The translations under genes were made by a program, and so were the position numbers. A stretch of DNA of 64,000 nt. It comes from Paraconiothyrium sp. Pb-2020 (Eukaryota > Ascomycota > Dothideomycetes > Pleosporales > Didymosphaeriaceae). Positions 23,108 to 33,191 of this stretch are shown here, one piece after another (positions within the stretch are counted from its first letter, which is position 1; each line of letters opens with the position of its first letter). The stretch is from NCBI GenBank assembly GCA_022419385.1, contig JAJUBI010000004.1:3143286-3207285 (forward strand). Reading direction: 5' to 3'. Under the pieces are notes generated by a model. That model saw only the letters and a list, made by a program, of their open reading frames with translations. It made no database searches and was not told the DNA's origin.

Positions 23108-23705
23108 ATGAGCGAGAAGACCATCCCGCGAGCAAGCGACTGCGCCCAGCATGCCAGCAACATACAACCATCCATGAGCTCCCACCGCGCACTCCTTACT
23201 CTCGCCGCTTTCCTTGCATTCCCGCTTGGCTTCGTATACGTTATGTCGCACTGCAACCATTTCGCACCATCCACAACGTCGCTTTCACAATACGAGTCGA
23301 ATTACCGACACCCACACGCGACTACGCGGGCAAGGCAGTCGATGCTGGAGTGCATTGGCAAGCTCATAACTGAGGCTTCCAGGTCACCGCTAGATCAACA
23401 CATGCAGATACGATTTTGTGCTGGAGAAGATTTACGTGACTGCACCGCGTATGGAGATGATCAGGGCTGCACAAAGATCAAAGACGAAAGAAATTCGATT
23501 ATAGCGGAACCAGGCATGTTTGAGGGCGTGTATAGCGCTTGCACGGTATATCGGTAAGTATACCCATTGTAGGCATATGTCTCAGGGCCTAGAGGTAGCT
23601 ACTAATGCTAGGAGTAGACGCGGTGTACAGGACTGCTCAGTGAAGGAAGAGGGGTCGTTTCAGCATGTTAAACAATTCGTGGTTAATTGGTACATGGAAA
23701 ATTAA
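23108..23705 (+). CDS. Small secreted or signal-anchored cysteine-containing protein
   Basis: Two exons, 23108-23553 and 23612-23705, joined over a 58-bp intron with a GTAAGT donor, an ACTAAT branch-like site and a CTAG acceptor; 179 residues. No family recognised. A hydrophobic segment at about residues 28-47 (LLTLAAFLAFPLGFVYVM) would be a type II anchor, or a signal peptide if translation starts at the second ATG (23174, MSSHRALLTL), giving 159 residues. The region after it has six cysteines (in ECIG, RFCAG, RDCTAY, QGCTK, SACTV and QDCSV), consistent with a disulfide-bonded extracellular protein. It sits alone in a gene-poor tract, a setting where fungal effector-like genes often occur. 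That role is inference. Confidence 0.55.
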
Positions 23706-24731
23706 GACGAGGAGTTCGCGAGTAATTGGGTCGTACCGCTGTTGCAGAAGGAGTGGATATCGAATATTGGATCATTGAAGTGCCGGTGAGAATGATTGCA
23801 TAAAAAGAACAATTGGACATGAAGACGTGTTTCGTTGTGAGTTGGATCGGTTACGAAAAGCTATATACCCTGTTCTATCATTCGATGCATTCAACACGAT
23901 AAGCTTTTGATAGAAAATAGAGCGATTGAGCTGACGATCAAGGCAGGATCTCATTGCCAGGACCATAGCGGATCACGCAACGACGACAAGCAGCCGCGAA
24001 CCCACCGGCGACCAATTACAGTGCATTACACTGTCATTTCTACAAAGCTATACCAGGACCAGCCGAACCACCTAGTCCATCCTGTACAGTTGTTCGATGG
24101 TCCCGGTCCCTCTTGTCCTAATTGCTAGGCCCTCTATTCGAGCCGTTGATGCCTCCAAATCACGCTTGGAAGAGCAGTTTAAACGCATGACATGATATCT
24201 GTGCGACCAGGTTTTCGACTCCAGGAATATCTTATGCTCCCCTAGTGTTTTGCATCTGGATATATAGATCTGCAACGGGCCGTCTGAGACTGCTGAACTT
24301 GACATGTATCTAGGTCTTATCTTCAATGTTATCGTACTTGGATACTCAGCTTATATCGGCGGTTACGTTGCGTACCATTAGAGGGACACGACGTTCAAAT
24401 GTTGGTGCTTGTCTGAAATGGGCATTGCGGCCGAGAAAATGGACGCTCTGAAAGAGGGATTGAAATGGCAACGATCAGTGGAACTTCGTTAATTATGCCG
24501 TGACACAAACATTAAAACTTTAACAACACATTGCTGGTTTGGAAATAGGTATGATAGTGGCTGCGGCCCAGCGGCAGTTGATCCTGCCAGTGACGCGACC
24601 ATAGCTTTCACCAAGCACGAAACGCAGTCACGTAATCCGCCATTTTGACCTTTATAAACCATACAAAAGTTCCTCATGACCAGCACCATTACGATCGCGC
24701 ACCCACGATTATTTACCCTCTTGTTCTTGAT
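23706..24731. other. Gene-free stretch
   Basis: No supported coding exon. Contains the promoter of the coiled-coil gene to the right; moderately AT-rich. Confidence 0.45.
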
Positions 24732-25472
24732 ATGGCGCATCCCAACATGCGTCCCAACATGGGCCCTAATATGGCTCCCAACCCAACTCCCAATATGCCT
24801 TATATGCCTCCGATGCCTGACCTCTCCCATGTCAGCGCTCATCTCGAAGGCGTAGCCGACCAGCTTCGTCGTCAATTTGGCGGTTCCAGTGGCGGTTCCG
24901 GTGGCGGTCGCCGTGCTGGTCGCACCGCTGGTACGGTCCCAGCTGCAGCTATGGCCCAGATTCACAACAGGATCAACGATCTTGCGCGGCAGATTGAGAT
25001 AATCCGTAACGACACGAACTCGCGTTTGAGTCGTTTGGAAGCCTCGTAAGTACCCTTTAGATCTGATTTGAAGCAAAGTCGGGCAGCAAGTGGAACACCC
25101 TGGATCGTCGCGCACTCTCATTGTTATTTTAACATACCAACACCATTATTCATGTAAATTTGGCTAATTGCGACAGTGACTGGAACCAGCGCGTTCGACG
25201 TCTTAACCTTGGGCGGCCTGATGACAATACGCGTCTAACGCCTCTGTCACACCATCTCACTAATACGGCCATTGCTGGATTCCCTCAGAACGATCAGGAT
25301 TGCTTCAATCTGAGTGGTATGATATACTCGAGTCTACACATAGTGGGTAAATTAACACAGACGTACAGACCTGGAGGTTCAACGCATTCTCCACAGCTTA
25401 GGTCATGCCGGTCACGATGTACATGCGCGCCGGATCCTGTTGGAGAACATTATTGGTATCCGCGAAAAGTAG
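24732..25472 (+). CDS. Hypothetical small protein with proline/methionine N-terminus and coiled coil
   Basis: Three exons: 24732-25045, 25177-25316 and 25369-25472, encoding 185 residues; all three joints preserve the frame (GTAAGT/ACAG and GTATGA/ACAG). The N-terminus is built of MxPNM-type repeats (PNMRPNMGPNMAPN), followed by a helix (LSHVSAHLEGVADQLRRQF), a glycine linker and a second helix rich in heptad hydrophobics (IHNRINDLARQIEIIRNDTN then SRLSRLEA). The C-terminal part (TPLSHHLTNTAIAGFP, then LEVQRILHSLGH) resembles a short fungal hypothetical family in which a coiled coil precedes a small helical domain. Function unknown. An upstream in-frame start at 24645 would add 29 residues; the later ATG gives the more regular N-terminus. 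Confidence 0.65.
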
Positions 25473-27333
25473 CCGTGAGGTTTAAGCGGGCCGTGTTGGG
25501 TGGCTAAGGCCTGAGTTCCACTTCGAACGATGTGGTATGGGGCGGCTTTAATAATTGCTATATAGCAAGCACACTGCTGGGCGTTAGTCTCTCGTGGAAT
25601 CCGTGGCATGAACTCCATATGACATGCATTAGTAATACTGGCATGTCTTTGAGTGGCAGTTAATCGAACGGAAGAAGGAATTCTGAGTCAAATTCATGCA
25701 CCATAATCAGTATGGGTGGTGGTATTGTGCCGGGTATCGATTCCACGGAGCCAAACCCTCCTAACTGATCTAAGTATCAGATCGTACCCTAGTACAGTAA
25801 AGAGAAGCTGTTAGCGCCAAGCTTGTGGAGGGCACCGATAAATTCGCGGATGACAAGTAGATTCCACTACTGATCTCAGATCTTGGAAATTGTATCGTAC
25901 AAGCGTGTCAAGCATAGCTACAATCTGCGCCTACCTAGGTATGCAGGTATTCAAGTACCTATCAAATGTCACATGAATGTTCCTGGGGTAAGTTAGGTAT
26001 GTTCTATCCTGGATTTCTTCATTCAAAGTACCTAAATGCTGTATTGAGCTCATTAAGTTATACGGAAGTTTGACCTAAGGAAGTACATTTTATTCATGAA
26101 GATTAATCCAAATGGAAGACTTTGGCTATCATGTCTCGACTGCTCGAAGAACGGCCCGTTAGATCCGCGGTAGACACCCTTTTGTAGTAGTGAGCACTCT
26201 ATGGCGAGAACAGATTTTGGATTATCAAAAGCCTGACGGAAATTAGCAAAGATGATAAGGAACGTGTAAGAGCGTTTTGATTCACGACGCAGATACAATA
26301 TAAAAACACGACACGCGGTTTACACTTCCTCAACATTGTCACTTCCGTCACGGAAAGCTTCCGCAATCTAGCGATGTTTTGTCTGTCGCTAGCCCTTGCG
26401 GTCTGGACCACAGTGAAAATACGTATCTTGACTGCACGGCGACCGACTTGAAAATAGTTAGCGATGACAAGTCGTGCTAAACTACAGTCCCATCTTCTTA
26501 TTTGCGTTCAAATTCGGTACTCGCCTCCGGCCGCTGTCAAGGGCTAGCGTTCCACCTTACATCAAGGATCATCCTGTTTCACATGGCGACATTATGCACC
26601 TCCACCAGATAGACTCAGATTGCTCTTCTTTGCCAACACGCACACGGCCGGTCAGAAGACATTCAAGCAGCATCTCAACTGTCCCTCGCAGATGCTCAAC
26701 ATGCATGTTGTAGTTTTGCTCACCGAACCTCTATTTTTCGAGTCATGTGGACATCTCGAAGCGGTCGATATGACTTACTACCTTTGTACCCCAGATGCAC
26801 TGCACAATCCCAGACACATGAACCCGCGGCTCGTGTGCCTCCACTTTCCTGGTCTTGCGTCTGAAAGATCCCTGCTAAGACTGGAGACTCGTAATCGCTG
26901 GATTTTAAGGTTTGTTCCGCTGCACGTCAACCCTTGCCCTTGGAATCCTCACAGCCACACGAGTGCCCGAGTTTGACAGTGCGCCGTTATCGGTTCACGT
27001 TCGATTGGCGTTGATCGTGAACGGAGTCCGCCTGACGGAAGTCAGAGGCCGCAACTTGGGATGCATGCCACCGCTGCAACGAATAGGCTCTATTTCCACT
27101 GCCCTGTAGGTTTGCAGTGCACAACAGTAACCTTGATGTCTCGCACTCATCTGCATGCGCCGAGTCGTGCTCGTTGCATGGTGGCAGCCAGCGACATAAG
27201 GTGTCTCCCGGCCGTCAAGAATTTCCCATGACCTCTTCCAATGTCTTGTTATAGTTATGCGTCATCCGCCAGTTCCTAGACGACTCCCTTGCTTTTTGTA
27301 CTTCGGTCCGTGGTTCCTACCACCAGTGCGACC
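25473..27333. other. 1.9-kb gene-poor, AT-rich stretch
   Basis: No supported gene. Short ACCTA/TAGGT-rich motifs occur around 25.93-26.03 kb. Frames at 26.4-27.0 kb on the plus strand are open but carry no recognisable pattern or joinable splice sites. Confidence 0.4.
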
Positions 27334-28607
27334 ATGGATCTGAGCCAGATTTCCTCGCCCCCCACTGAGGCCGCTAAGGCGTGGGCACGGGCGCATGCTG
27401 GCTTGACTATCACACTCAACATTGTAGCGTTCTTGATGTTCTGCGGGAGGATATACTCGAGGACGCATGGGACAGTCAGATTGAGCGCCGATGACTACGT
27501 CATTGCGATAGCTTGGGTAAGAGCGCCGTATAGATTTGGAGTGGGGGGGAGCGACACTGACTCAATGCCTAGCTCCTTATTCTGGTTGAATCAGTCTTCC
27601 TTCTTCTCACCGTTCCCTTCGTCTTCAACCGAGATCCATCTACCATCACCCTTCAAGACCTCGAAAACTCAAGCAAATATGCGGTCATTGCGCAGCCGCT
27701 CTGGGCATGGGGAATGGCTGCCATCAAGAATTCGATCGCGCTCATGCTGCTACGCTTCGAAACGAACATCAACCTCCGTCGCTTCCTTTGGGGCAACATA
27801 GTCCTCCAGATTGTCCTCGCGATATATAACATGATTGGACAGTTGTTACAATGCTTTCCTCTCGAAAAGGTATGGGATCTTTCCGGGAAATTACCCGGTA
27901 GGTGCTGGAGCGCAAAAGCCATCAAGATCAATCTCATCTGCCAGTCGACCATCTTCGTGGCAACAGATGTCATCTTGGCACTCATGCCGATCAGCTTTCT
28001 GCGCAAGGTTCAGCGTCCTGTGCGCGAACGTGCCATTATCGGTTGTTTGATGGGGCTCGGCATCCTCGCCAGCGCAGCTTCAATCGCCAAAATGCAAGCG
28101 TCGCTACGCTTGACGCAGGCGGGTGACGCCACATCGGTGGGTATCCAAGTTGGCATGTGGTCCGCCGTCGAGGAACTGATCGCATTCATCTGCGCATGTG
28201 TGCCGTGTCTGCGTTCCCCTTTCCAAAGTCTTCTAAAGCATTTCGGTGTTATATCCACCCGTAAAGCGACGAACACGCGAGGTTATTACAACATGGGAGC
28301 ACCGCCCAGATCGGCCAAAATGACAAAGGGATCTGTATCCGGGACGCTAACGGACGACGCGGTGATGAACAAGAGCATCAAGATGAAGAGTATTCGGAAT
28401 ACGATTAGGGATACGGGCAGTGATGAGATCGTCTTGTCAGATGGGGGTGTTAGAGGCGGAGAGATATGGCGCACTACAGAGGTGCATGTCGAGGATGGAA
28501 TAGGACTACCACTATCAATATACAATGGGCCTCGAAACGCTCAGGCCAGCTGGGAAGACCACAGTCTGACTTCTGAGACGCATCAGAGAGGGGACGACGT
28601 TGCCTAA
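27334..28607 (+). CDS. PTH11-like rhodopsin-domain integral membrane protein
   Basis: Seven-helix fungal membrane protein of the rhodopsin-domain family, second copy in the window. Two exons, 27334-27516 and 27573-28607, with a 56-bp intron (GTAAGA donor, CTAG acceptor), encode 405 residues. Seen in order: helix 1 (LTITLNIVAFLMFCGRIY), the family motif LSADDYVIAIAW, helix LLILVESVFLLLTVPFVF, the lysine-helix QPLWAWGMAAIKNSIALML, the loop with CFPLEKVW and GRCW, helix IFVATDVILALMPISFL, RAIIGCLMGLGILAS and the closing SAVEELIAFICACVPCLR. The last 110 residues are a basic/serine-rich cytoplasmic tail. It converges with the amino acid transporter to its right, 182 bp apart. Receptor function is inferred from the family. 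Confidence 0.85.
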
Positions 28608-28789
28608 GAGGAACTCACATCATGGATAACAGCCTCGAATCCTCCGTTGATATCGCGACTTGATGTTGTATTACCATCGCACTATCTTATTCTTTGGCGA
28701 AAATACCACTACGCATATTTCTTGTAGCGCATTCTATTGGTACTCTGACCGAACCTAATCCAGTCGCAACACCCTCATACACGAGTCTT

Positions 28790-30963
28790 CTAGCCAGCCG
28801 GGTTTGTACAGGTGAATGGGGTGATGCCAGAAGACTCAAATTGCGCTCTCATGTTAATAGCCGCCGCCCAGATACCCAGACCTGCCGTGGATAAAGCTGC
28901 CAACCCAAAGAGAACATCAAATGTGTTCCAGATCGGCTTCTTCATGTACCCGCGAAGCCAGCGCTTCATGCCAGAGTCCACGCGATGGACCTCACCAGTC
29001 GCAGCGTCGAATGTCTCCTCCGGAAGCATGGCGTCGTTTTGAACGTTGTAACCGACTTTAAGGAGCGGTGGGAAAGTCTGAAGACGTCAGCCAGGCTGGG
29101 ACGTCGAGTTTGGGATTGGAGAGCTTACGTATTGGAACTGCATGATGCACAAGGCACCAACCAGAGCGATTAGATTTGCAATTTGCGGCACTGCCGCAGC
29201 TACCACGAATGCAAGGCCCCAATAAATTGGAACTGAGCAAAGTCGGTTAGCAGGAGCAAAGCCTCGCAAAGACATTAAGAGGTACGTACCGATGACCACC
29301 CAAAGAATCTTGCCCGCCTTCTTGTCCAGCGGCGGGAAGTTGAACACATCTTGCAAGACAGATGCGTATATTACTTTGATGCCAATGTTTCCATAGAGTG
29401 CCATCGCAATTAGTGCGGAGGCATACGAAACCGCATTGCCAAATGTTTGCCAAGAATACGCACTGGAAGGAATACCTTGATAAGCGAGCGGGTAGGTGAA
29501 TTGGCCTTGCGCGCTGTAGACAACCATGCCCATGATAATATAGACGGCATAAATAAAGGCCTCCGCACACACTAAGCTCTTCCAAAAGTCCATCGGTTGT
29601 CGCATCTCCGCCATGAGCTCGTTGAAGAGCACCGCACCGCCATATGCGTAAACGCAATTCATTACGCCGCCCATGTCTAAAGGTGGGGATTAAAAGTCAG
29701 TCTAATGTTGACAAAGCAGGGAAGTGGGTAACGCAGGTGTTCTAGCCAGCTACTTATGTCTGAAGAAGTCAGACTTAGAGCTGTAAGGCGTGGAGTCTTC
29801 AGGCATCTGGCAGCCTGAACACCCACTTTATACCCCGACTTTGCGTACAGTCGCTAAGACCAAGGCCCACGGGCCAATTGGCTGATGTAACTACTGGACC
29901 TTCCTCGACGTTGTTCGCAACTTCGGCAGCCTCGTAGTTGGGGGGGTACTTGTGCACCACGACCATAGTCATAACAATGACAATGATGTTCAGCCAGACA
30001 GCGACGTTGGCGAGCCATCCCAACTTCTGGAGGGTGCGGATTTGACCCAGGATGAGTCCAAGGATAGAAGTTATAGCCTCTGCCGCTACGACTACATGAT
30101 GGTAAGCATTCCCATCGGGCCAAAGGATTCAGAACCTACTTACAGCAGAGGAACCCCGTCCCAGACTTGCCAGCTGCCATCTGTCCCAACGACTGCCCAT
30201 TACTCTCCGTGATCAGTGCGACCATGAGAAAGAATTGGAACATTTGTAGGATGTTGAACAGATACCGAGCCCAGTTACCATAAACACGAAATGCAAGATC
30301 GCCGTAGTTGCGAAGCGGGTAGCGAGTGGAGTCTAAACCCACGAACATCTGCCAGAGCTGAAGGCTTGAATAAAGGGCAAGTCCACCGAAGACAGTGTAG
30401 AGCGCGAAGCCGGGCCCATAACCCATTCGGCTAACGGCCCATGGAACATTGTAGGGACCGAGGATATCAGTGGTAATGAGGTAAAAAATCGAGCCTGGAC
30501 CGTCGTCAGTATGTATGCCCGTTTGGTAGGTCTGCTCACCCCATGTCGCCGTGCGCATTGCGCCCCGAGCATTGGTCCATTCTGAATCTGTGATGGCAGA
30601 CGCACTGTCAATGACAGCAGGATCAGGTGGTGCCTCAGAATCTTTCTCATCAAGACCTTCGCTCGCGGTTGAAGTCGGTTCTTCGCTGCGCTTGTTTGGA
30701 CCTGTCCGCTTGAAGAGGCCAGGAAGTCGAGTCCTTTCTGTTTGGAAGCTCTTCTCCAGCTCTCGGGTGCATTTCGCCCAGTAATTGTACTCCTCGAATG
30801 AGATCTTTGCATCGTTGTAAAAGTTGGGCCGCGATTGAGGCGCAGTGGCTTGTATGCCATCTGCAGAACCGCGGATGCCCTTCCCAATCGCATCGGCCTC
30901 CTTGATGTGACGCGGGTCAGCCACCCCGCCCACAAGTGCTCCAGACGCATGCCCTGTCGCCAT
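28790..30963 (-). CDS. Amino acid transporter, AAAP family (Aa_trans)
   Basis: Proton-coupled amino acid permease of the plasma or vacuolar membrane, resembling fungal neutral amino acid permeases (Neurospora Mtr type). Five exons: 30144-30963, 29849-30091, 29290-29676, 29129-29232 and 28790-29077; 613 residues. A long hydrophilic N-terminus (about 165 residues) precedes about 11 helices. Family signatures include YLITTDILGPYNVPWAVSRM at the first helix, FNILQMFQFFLMVALI, and MNCVYAYGGAVLFNELMAEM in the middle. The length exceeds the usual 450-480 because of the N-terminal extension and a hydrophilic C-terminal loop. The third-exon acceptor is provided by an introner-like element (29677-29848) inserted in phase 1 after Asp; splicing it gives LSD-Y-MGGVMN, matching the family. 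Substrate specificity cannot be read from sequence. Confidence 0.9.
29677..29848 (-). mobile_element. Introner-like element, copy 1 (intron of the amino acid transporter)
   Basis: A 172-bp intron starting GTACGCAAAGTCGGGGT and ending CCCCACCTTTAG on the minus strand. It aligns end to end with a 173-bp intron of the VAO-like gene at 40733-40905 (about 80 percent identical by eye). It is three times longer than ordinary introns here and is predicted to fold: AAGTGGGT pairs with ACCCACTT, GGTGTTC with GAACACC, and TTCAGGC with GCCTGAA. Splicing at exactly its ends restores the reading frame. Confidence 0.85.
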
Positions 30964-31415
30964 CACTGTTGTTCAATATGAATCCGTCGCTGACATAGAA
31001 GTGAGAAGTAGTATGTGTAGAAGAGGGAAAGAGGTGGAGCGATATGATCGAAACGTCATGCACAGCCTTGCAATATAGCCGTTCATAGGATCATGGGACA
31101 ACGTACAATTACGTGCACAGCTGCCAGCTGTAGTTAGATAATCATGTTGTGTGCAGATGGTATCTGCCGATAGGGGATAAATACAGTTAGCTAGTGAGGT
31201 CCCTACCATGGCTTGACGCCAGACCAATTATTGTGACCGGGATCATGATAATACCTGCATATACACAACATCAAACAGGCAGGTCCCATCAAAAGCAAAA
31301 AAATCCAGTTCTAATCTTAAGGTTAACAAGCAGGCGCTAAGAATTGTTACATGGTGCTTGTAGTCGATAGTCTACTGCATCCAGATCATCGCAGAGTGTC
31401 GTTCTGGCGGCGTCG
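30964..31415. other. Gene-free stretch, promoter of the amino acid transporter
   Basis: 452 bp between the transporter start and the stop of the metallophosphoesterase gene; nothing coding seen. Confidence 0.5.
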
Positions 31416-32825
31416 TCATTCCGGGTATAACAGTGGCAACTGTTGAGATTGCGGAAACAGGGTTCTGTCTAAACATGTACTGCTGCCGCCAAGGCCACCG
31501 CAACCATGCGGGCCCGAAACATCAACCTGTCGAACCTTCTTAGCGTCGGGCCGCGGAGTGACAGTGGTATAGTTACAAGTAGGACAACTCGTCTTCGTGT
31601 TATTCGTCTCCGGATACCAGTCAGTGCCGTAGGTTGCATTCAACGTCACGGCGCCGACCATGTTACCGCTTTCTGACCGGATCCACGTGTCGGCTTCCAA
31701 ACTGCCGAGCTGAGATTTCGAGATAAGGACCTGTCGTGCACCACGCTCCCAGTTCCCGTAACCGCCATATCCCGAATGCTGTCCGAAGCAAAGGTTGACG
31801 CCGTTGCCAGCGACGGTCATATTAGGCAGTTGGGTATCCCACTTGTAGCACCAGGTGTCGCCGTGGTCATGTCCAGAGAAAACACCAATGATACCAGATA
31901 CAGTTGCAAGAGCTTGCATGAAGGGTACATCCTGACCGCCGTAATCACACGATCCATCATTCGTCTCGCTGTCGGGACACCATCCTTGTGCCTGAGGTGC
32001 TAGAGGCACATCGTCATTGATGCCTGGCTCGTAGTGCGGATGCACGCCGGTCTGTTGGAAGGCGAGAGAAGCATAGGTGGGAATGTGAACAAAGACAAAA
32101 GAAGGGAGAATCCTCTGATAGTTGTTAATTAGTTCGGCGTTTGTCTGTTGGAACCATTCCACAACTCGGGTGTCCACCCAGTTCTGGAGGCCAATTTGGC
32201 CGCCGACAGCGTTTCGCTCCTGAAAGCGGGCACCGCCTCGACTGTCGAAGAACCACAGTATTAGATCGGGCGTGCATTCATCTGTTACGGTGCAATTGTT
32301 GCTGTAGACGGGTAGGTAGTAATTCGAAGTTCCGACATCGAGCTCAGAACCAGCCACCATTTTCTGTGTCCGCGAGTTTGGCCAACGCTGTTCATGAGCC
32401 AAGAGCGCATCTGAAGATAGATTGTACTGGTGGTCATGGTTTCCATAGGCAGAAGCCCAAGGTAGTCCTCTCTCTAATAAGGGGCCGACAATCTGCTCAA
32501 TATAGACGGTAGCATTCTCGAGGAACGCGTTATCGCCAGTAATGAGGTCTCCATTGAGGACCACCAACTCTGGGCTTTCCTCGTCGAGGACTTTATTGAT
32601 GACCTTGATGGTATTGATATCTTGTTGTGGTCCCCACGAGTCCCAGGCATTTTCTCCCGTGTGCAAGTCCTCGAAGATACTGATTTGGAATGTACCGTCT
32701 GCACCGAAGTGAAGTGGAGCAGCCGCGGTCGAGCTATTTGTGTATCTCTTAGTGGCTGGCCATGCTTTGACGGGTGATAAAATAGCCAGGAAAAGGCCAG
32801 CAGATATTGAAGCCAACATGATCAT
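31416..32825 (-). CDS. Secreted calcineurin-like metallophosphoesterase
   Basis: Binuclear-metal phosphoesterase predicted to act outside the cell, resembling fungal purple-acid-phosphatase-like enzymes. Single exon, 469 residues. Residues 1-21 form a signal peptide (MIMLASISAGLFLAILSPVKA). All metallophosphoesterase motifs are present in order: FEDLH (D-x-H), VVLNGDLITG (GD), YGNHDHQ (GNHD), FVHIPTYAS (His) and GVFSGHDHGD (GHxH). Several N-glycosylation sequons (NATVY, NCTVT, NMTVA, NATYG, NYTTV) and paired cysteines support secretion. The C-terminus is a short cysteine-bearing tail without GPI features. Two methionines lie three residues apart at the start; the first was used. The physiological substrate is unknown; phosphate scavenging is a reasonable guess. 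Confidence 0.88.
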   Translation of the reverse strand: MIMLASISAGLFLAILSPVKAWPATKRYTNSSTAAAPLHFGADGTFQISIFEDLHTGENAWDSWGPQQDINTIKVINKVLDEESPELVVLNGDLITGDNAFLENATVYIEQIVGPLLERGLPWASAYGNHDHQYNLSSDALLAHEQRWPNSRTQKMVAGSELDVGTSNYYLPVYSNNCTVTDECTPDLILWFFDSRGGARFQERNAVGGQIGLQNWVDTRVVEWFQQTNAELINNYQRILPSFVFVHIPTYASLAFQQTGVHPHYEPGINDDVPLAPQAQGWCPDSETNDGSCDYGGQDVPFMQALATVSGIIGVFSGHDHGDTWCYKWDTQLPNMTVAGNGVNLCFGQHSGYGGYGNWERGARQVLISKSQLGSLEADTWIRSESGNMVGAVTLNATYGTDWYPETNNTKTSCPTCNYTTVTPRPDAKKVRQVDVSGPHGCGGLGGSSTCLDRTLFPQSQQLPLLYPE

Positions 32826-33191
32826 GTCAACAATGTCAAGACGAACGGCTCACCTGGAAAGACGTAGAGGCACTGACGAGGGCGTAAGCTCAAGAAATAC
32901 TTGCGACATGGTTCAGTGCACCAAGCAGCTGCCGCTAAGATATCGATTGATAGGAGCTGCCGCATCTGGATAGATCCATGCTGTCTGCAATTTACACGTC
33001 GTTGAGGTGGAGGACAGGTGAAGAGGAGAGAACCACGAGCTCGGATCGTAAGCAACGATTGGCTCGCTTGAACAGGTAGCGCGACATGAGCGCGTGGACG
33101 CGTTCTCAGAAATGCAACGTCGCGTGGCATATTCATCCCATCCAACGTACAATAACAGTCCATAATTCCCGTCAGGTTCTTCAATACACAT
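32826..33191. other. Gene-free stretch, promoter of the metallophosphoesterase
   Basis: 366 bp upstream of the metallophosphoesterase start and downstream of the next minus-strand gene's stop. No coding signal. Confidence 0.5.
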
